DNA of 9,335 nucleotides from a bacterium (lineage in GTDB: Bacteria > Armatimonadota > Fimbriimonadia > Fimbriimonadales > GBS-DC): contig JARJMV020000017.1 of NCBI GenBank assembly GCA_029335935.2, forward strand, positions 1 through 9,335, given 5' to 3'. How positions within the stretch are numbered: position 1 is the first letter of the stretch; every line of letters begins with the position of its first letter. Below the pieces are notes generated by a model. It saw only the letters and a list, made by a program, of their open reading frames with translations. It made no database searches and was not told the origin of the DNA. Made by a program: the position numbers and the translations under genes. This document shows positions 7,459 to 9,335 of this stretch, piece after piece.

Positions 7459-8354
7459 CCTAACCACCTCGCGATTAGGAACAGCGACACGAACGGGATG
7501 AGTATCTCCAGCGCGCCTGTGGTGGGGATATTCACCGTGCCGAGCAGGGGCAGTGTGGTTTCGTAGCCCTCGTGGGCAATCTTGGCGGCTTGCGGACCCC
7601 ATTCGTGACCGGCCACCCCAATCAGCGCGATGCGCAAGCCATTCGAAATCACGGCAATCGGCAACAACGCCGCAGGCAGGATGAGCTTCTTCCACAAGGG
7701 CATCTCCACAATCGTGAAGAAGAACAGAATGAAGGTCAGCAACGCGATGGTCACCTTGAAGCCGCTGCACTCCACGCCCACATGCAGCTCATACCCCGAC
7801 GGCATCATAAAGGTCACCTGACTGGTCTGCAAGATATGATAGAACGGCTTGAGCATCGCAATCGCGACTTCGGTCGACCAGACCTTGATGGGGTTGGTAA
7901 TCTCGTCGAACACCACCGAGGGCATGGGCATCATCAGGTAGAGGAACAGCAGGGGGTAGAGCAAGACTTTGGTGATGGGGATACCCCAGAGTAGGAGGCT
8001 CGCCGCGATTAGAAACAGCGGGAACGCCATGCTGGAGACCCAGCTGGAGTAGCCCCAGTGCCCCAGCAGGTGGATGCCGAGCGCGATGAGAAACAGGGGG
8101 AAGCCCCACCACGACGGCTGCGCTCTCCGTTGGAGCAGTCGCTCGCGCCGCATCCAAATCATCACCATCGCCAGCGGCGGCACCAGATAAGCATAGGAAT
8201 AGTAGCCGTTCTCGTCGCCCCAGCGCGGCAGCCAATACCACTGGATAACCTCGCGATAGGCGTACAGCACCAGCGCGAGAAAGGCAATCACCACGCCCAG
8301 CAGAATCGGCTGCGGACGCGGCAGCTTTTTCAACTCCAGAAGGAACTGATCCAT
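7446..8354 (-). CDS. Exosortase, integral-membrane protein-sorting transpeptidase
   Basis: Exosortases cut and reattach proteins that carry a C-terminal sorting tag (PEP-CTERM and relatives) at the inner membrane. The product has 302 residues and about eight hydrophobic segments, the usual size. The predicted catalytic triad is visible: Cys196 in VGVECSGFK, Arg241 in SNGLRIALIG, and His261 in AKIAHEGYETTLPL. The cysteine context (E-C-S-G) matches the family. The ATG at 8352-8354 has AGGAGG nine bases upstream and lies 18 bases behind the GtrA gene. Its end overlaps EpsI by 13 bases. The His region, HEGYETTLPLLG, differs from the more common H-x3-G-W/F pattern, so it may belong to a less usual exosortase subgroup. 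No PEP-CTERM substrate protein is encoded in the window. Confidence 0.9.
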   Translation of the reverse strand: MDQFLLELKKLPRPQPILLGVVIAFLALVLYAYREVIQWYWLPRWGDENGYYSYAYLVPPLAMVMIWMRRERLLQRRAQPSWWGFPLFLIALGIHLLGHWGYSSWVSSMAFPLFLIAASLLLWGIPITKVLLYPLLFLYLMMPMPSVVFDEITNPIKVWSTEVAIAMLKPFYHILQTSQVTFMMPSGYELHVGVECSGFKVTIALLTFILFFFTIVEMPLWKKLILPAALLPIAVISNGLRIALIGVAGHEWGPQAAKIAHEGYETTLPLLGTVNIPTTGALEILIPFVSLFLIARWLGWKR

Positions 8355-8372
8355 ACCATATCGCCTCCTGTT

Positions 8373-8894
8373 CTAAGACTCTATAGATACCCCACCCGCG
8401 CCGCGAAATGTCCAGTATTTATTCGCGAAGAAGTTCCAAAACAGCACGATGGCGGTGGCGGTTGCCTGACACGCCATGAAAACCAAGCGCGGCGGCTCAG
8501 GCAAAAACGGACGCACCAAGAGCGTCGTGATGGTGGAGTTCAGCAGCATGCCAATCACATTCACCGTGACGAACTTGGCGAACTGGCGGGCGCGTGCCTG
8601 CTTGTTGCGCACCCGAAAAGTCCAGCGACGGTTCCAGATGAAGCTGTTGATGGTCGCCGTGCCCGATGAGATAATCTTGGTGAACCAAACCGCCGCGGCT
8701 TCAGGGCGGAACGGAACGCCCGTGAGGTTCACAAACGCGCTGCCCAGCGAGCGCGGGATCGGCGTGTAGAAAGTCAGAAAGAACGCCAAGCTCCAGTCGA
8801 TTGCAGTGTTCATCGCGCCGACCGTCGCGAACTTGAGGAACTGTCGTACCCCCAGCGGCAGTGCTTGCACCTTCGAGCGCGTTCTTTGTAGCAT
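8373..8894 (-). CDS. GtrA-family membrane protein
   Basis: GtrA-like proteins are small four-segment membrane proteins implicated in moving polyprenyl-linked sugars across the membrane for polysaccharide or glycan assembly. The product has 173 residues with hydrophobic stretches near 18-42, 64-84, 105-128 and 138-157. Family marks are FLKFATVGAMNTAIDWSLA near 19-37 and the repeated aromatic motif NRRWTF (88-93) and NKYWTF (158-163). The ATG at 8892-8894 is chosen because GAGG lies 6 bases before it; ATG 8898-8900 would overlap the upstream stop as ATGA but has no spaced binding site, and the longer frame to 8933 lies inside the UbiA gene. It follows the prenyltransferase by 2 bases and precedes the exosortase by 18. 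The call is good; the transported substrate is unknown. Confidence 0.88.
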   Translation of the reverse strand: MLQRTRSKVQALPLGVRQFLKFATVGAMNTAIDWSLAFFLTFYTPIPRSLGSAFVNLTGVPFRPEAAAVWFTKIISSGTATINSFIWNRRWTFRVRNKQARARQFAKFVTVNVIGMLLNSTITTLLVRPFLPEPPRLVFMACQATATAIVLFWNFFANKYWTFRGAGGVSIES

Positions 8895-8896
8895 GC

Positions 8897-9334
8897 TCAT
8901 CCTCGCATCACCCATAGAACGATAATGCCCCACACCAGCACGGACAGCGCGATGTGTCTATCCGACAAGATCAACTTTTCAGGGCTGCCGCCCGCGTCGT
9001 AGCGATGCACCACAAAGAAGTAGCGCAGCAGCCCATAGGTCGCCACAGGCAGAGTATACCAGAGATTTGGGTGCGCTTTAGCAGTCTCCGAGAGGATGAC
9101 ATAGATGGCGTAGGATTGCAGCGCCAGTCCCAGACAGATCGTGAGCAGGTGTTCCAGCATCGTGGCGGAGTAGTCGCCCAACGCGCTGCGGTGGGACGCC
9201 GCGCTCTCGCCCAGCGACACCAACTCATGCCGACGCTTCGCAAAGCCCAGAAACAGCGCGAGGAAGAAGGTACAGATAATCAGCCACGGCGAGATAGACA
9301 CATCGATCAGCACCGCGCCCGACACCGCGCGGAG
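8897..9334 (-). CDS. UbiA-family prenyltransferase, decaprenyl-phosphate phosphoribosyltransferase-like (5' end outside window)
   Basis: This is the C-terminal 145 residues of a UbiA-fold integral-membrane enzyme. The frame is open to the right edge, so the GTG at 9323-9325 is internal and the first half, including the Asp-rich site, is outside. The visible part, SISPWLIICTFFLALFLGFAKRRHEL, then HRSALGDYSATMLE, ALQSYAIYVIL, LPVATYGLLRYFFVV and GGSPEKLILSDRHI, closely follows enzymes that transfer 5-phosphoribose to polyprenyl phosphate (Rv3806c-like), which supply pentose donors for cell-envelope glycans. Several membrane segments are visible. The gene ends just before the GtrA start. In mycobacteria a GtrA-like protein and this enzyme act in the same arabinan pathway, so the pairing supports the call. 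Whether the sugar is ribose or arabinose here cannot be read from this part. Confidence 0.82.
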   Translation of the reverse strand, partial: LRAVSGAVLIDVSISPWLIICTFFLALFLGFAKRRHELVSLGESAASHRSALGDYSATMLEHLLTICLGLALQSYAIYVILSETAKAHPNLWYTLPVATYGLLRYFFVVHRYDAGGSPEKLILSDRHIALSVLVWGIIVLWVMRG

Positions 9335-9335
9335 C

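Noticed and set aside
7459..7770. Longer N-terminus of EpsI
   Set aside because: These codons lie inside the exosortase gene in another frame and give a His/Arg/Cys-rich sequence with no family likeness.
8901..8933. Longer N-terminus of the GtrA protein
   Set aside because: It would lie inside the prenyltransferase gene; closer starts at 8900 and 8894 are coupled or have a spaced ribosome binding site.

Overview
The window is about 60% GC by eye and tightly packed with bacterial genes. It splits into two converging blocks. On the + strand (1-1154) lies the 3' end of a type ISP restriction-modification enzyme, followed by two very small genes of unknown function. On the - strand (1160-9335) eleven genes all run leftward, almost touching or overlapping. 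Reading in their direction of transcription they are: a UbiA-family decaprenyl-phosphate phosphoribosyltransferase-like protein (partial), a GtrA-family membrane protein, an exosortase, an EpsI-type exosortase partner, an orphan ABC ATPase, a NUDIX ADP-ribose pyrophosphatase, riboflavin synthase, a Rieske ferredoxin, SufS, SufU and the GTPase Obg. The two blocks meet tail to tail at 1154/1160.

The organism is not identified with certainty. The OCT-domain Obg and the SufS/SufU pair are usual in Firmicutes, Actinobacteria, Chloroflexi and Deinococcus-Thermus-like lineages. The exosortase/EpsI pair is usual in bacteria with an outer membrane. This mix would fit a deep-branching phylum such as Armatimonadota, but that is inference.

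The - strand genes form three functional groups. The envelope group (8894-9335, 8373, 7446 and 6634) suggests polyprenyl-phosphate sugar chemistry linked to exosortase sorting of C-terminally tagged (PEP-CTERM-like) proteins. The middle group (ABC ATPase, NUDIX hydrolase, riboflavin synthase) is housekeeping plus an odd ATPase that lacks several catalytic residues. The third group is an iron-sulfur set (Rieske protein, SufS, SufU). It has its own promoter-like TATAAT and a perfect 17-bp inverted repeat lying over the presumed transcription start, which looks like an operator. Obg follows and has its own TATAAT only 5 bases before its GTG start.

No tRNA, rRNA, CRISPR array or insertion sequence was seen. 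The most interesting points are the operator-like palindrome before the Suf genes, the catalytically degraded ABC ATPase beside the exosortase pair, the Obg C-terminal tail encoded through a terminator-like hairpin, and the two tiny genes behind the restriction-modification enzyme.
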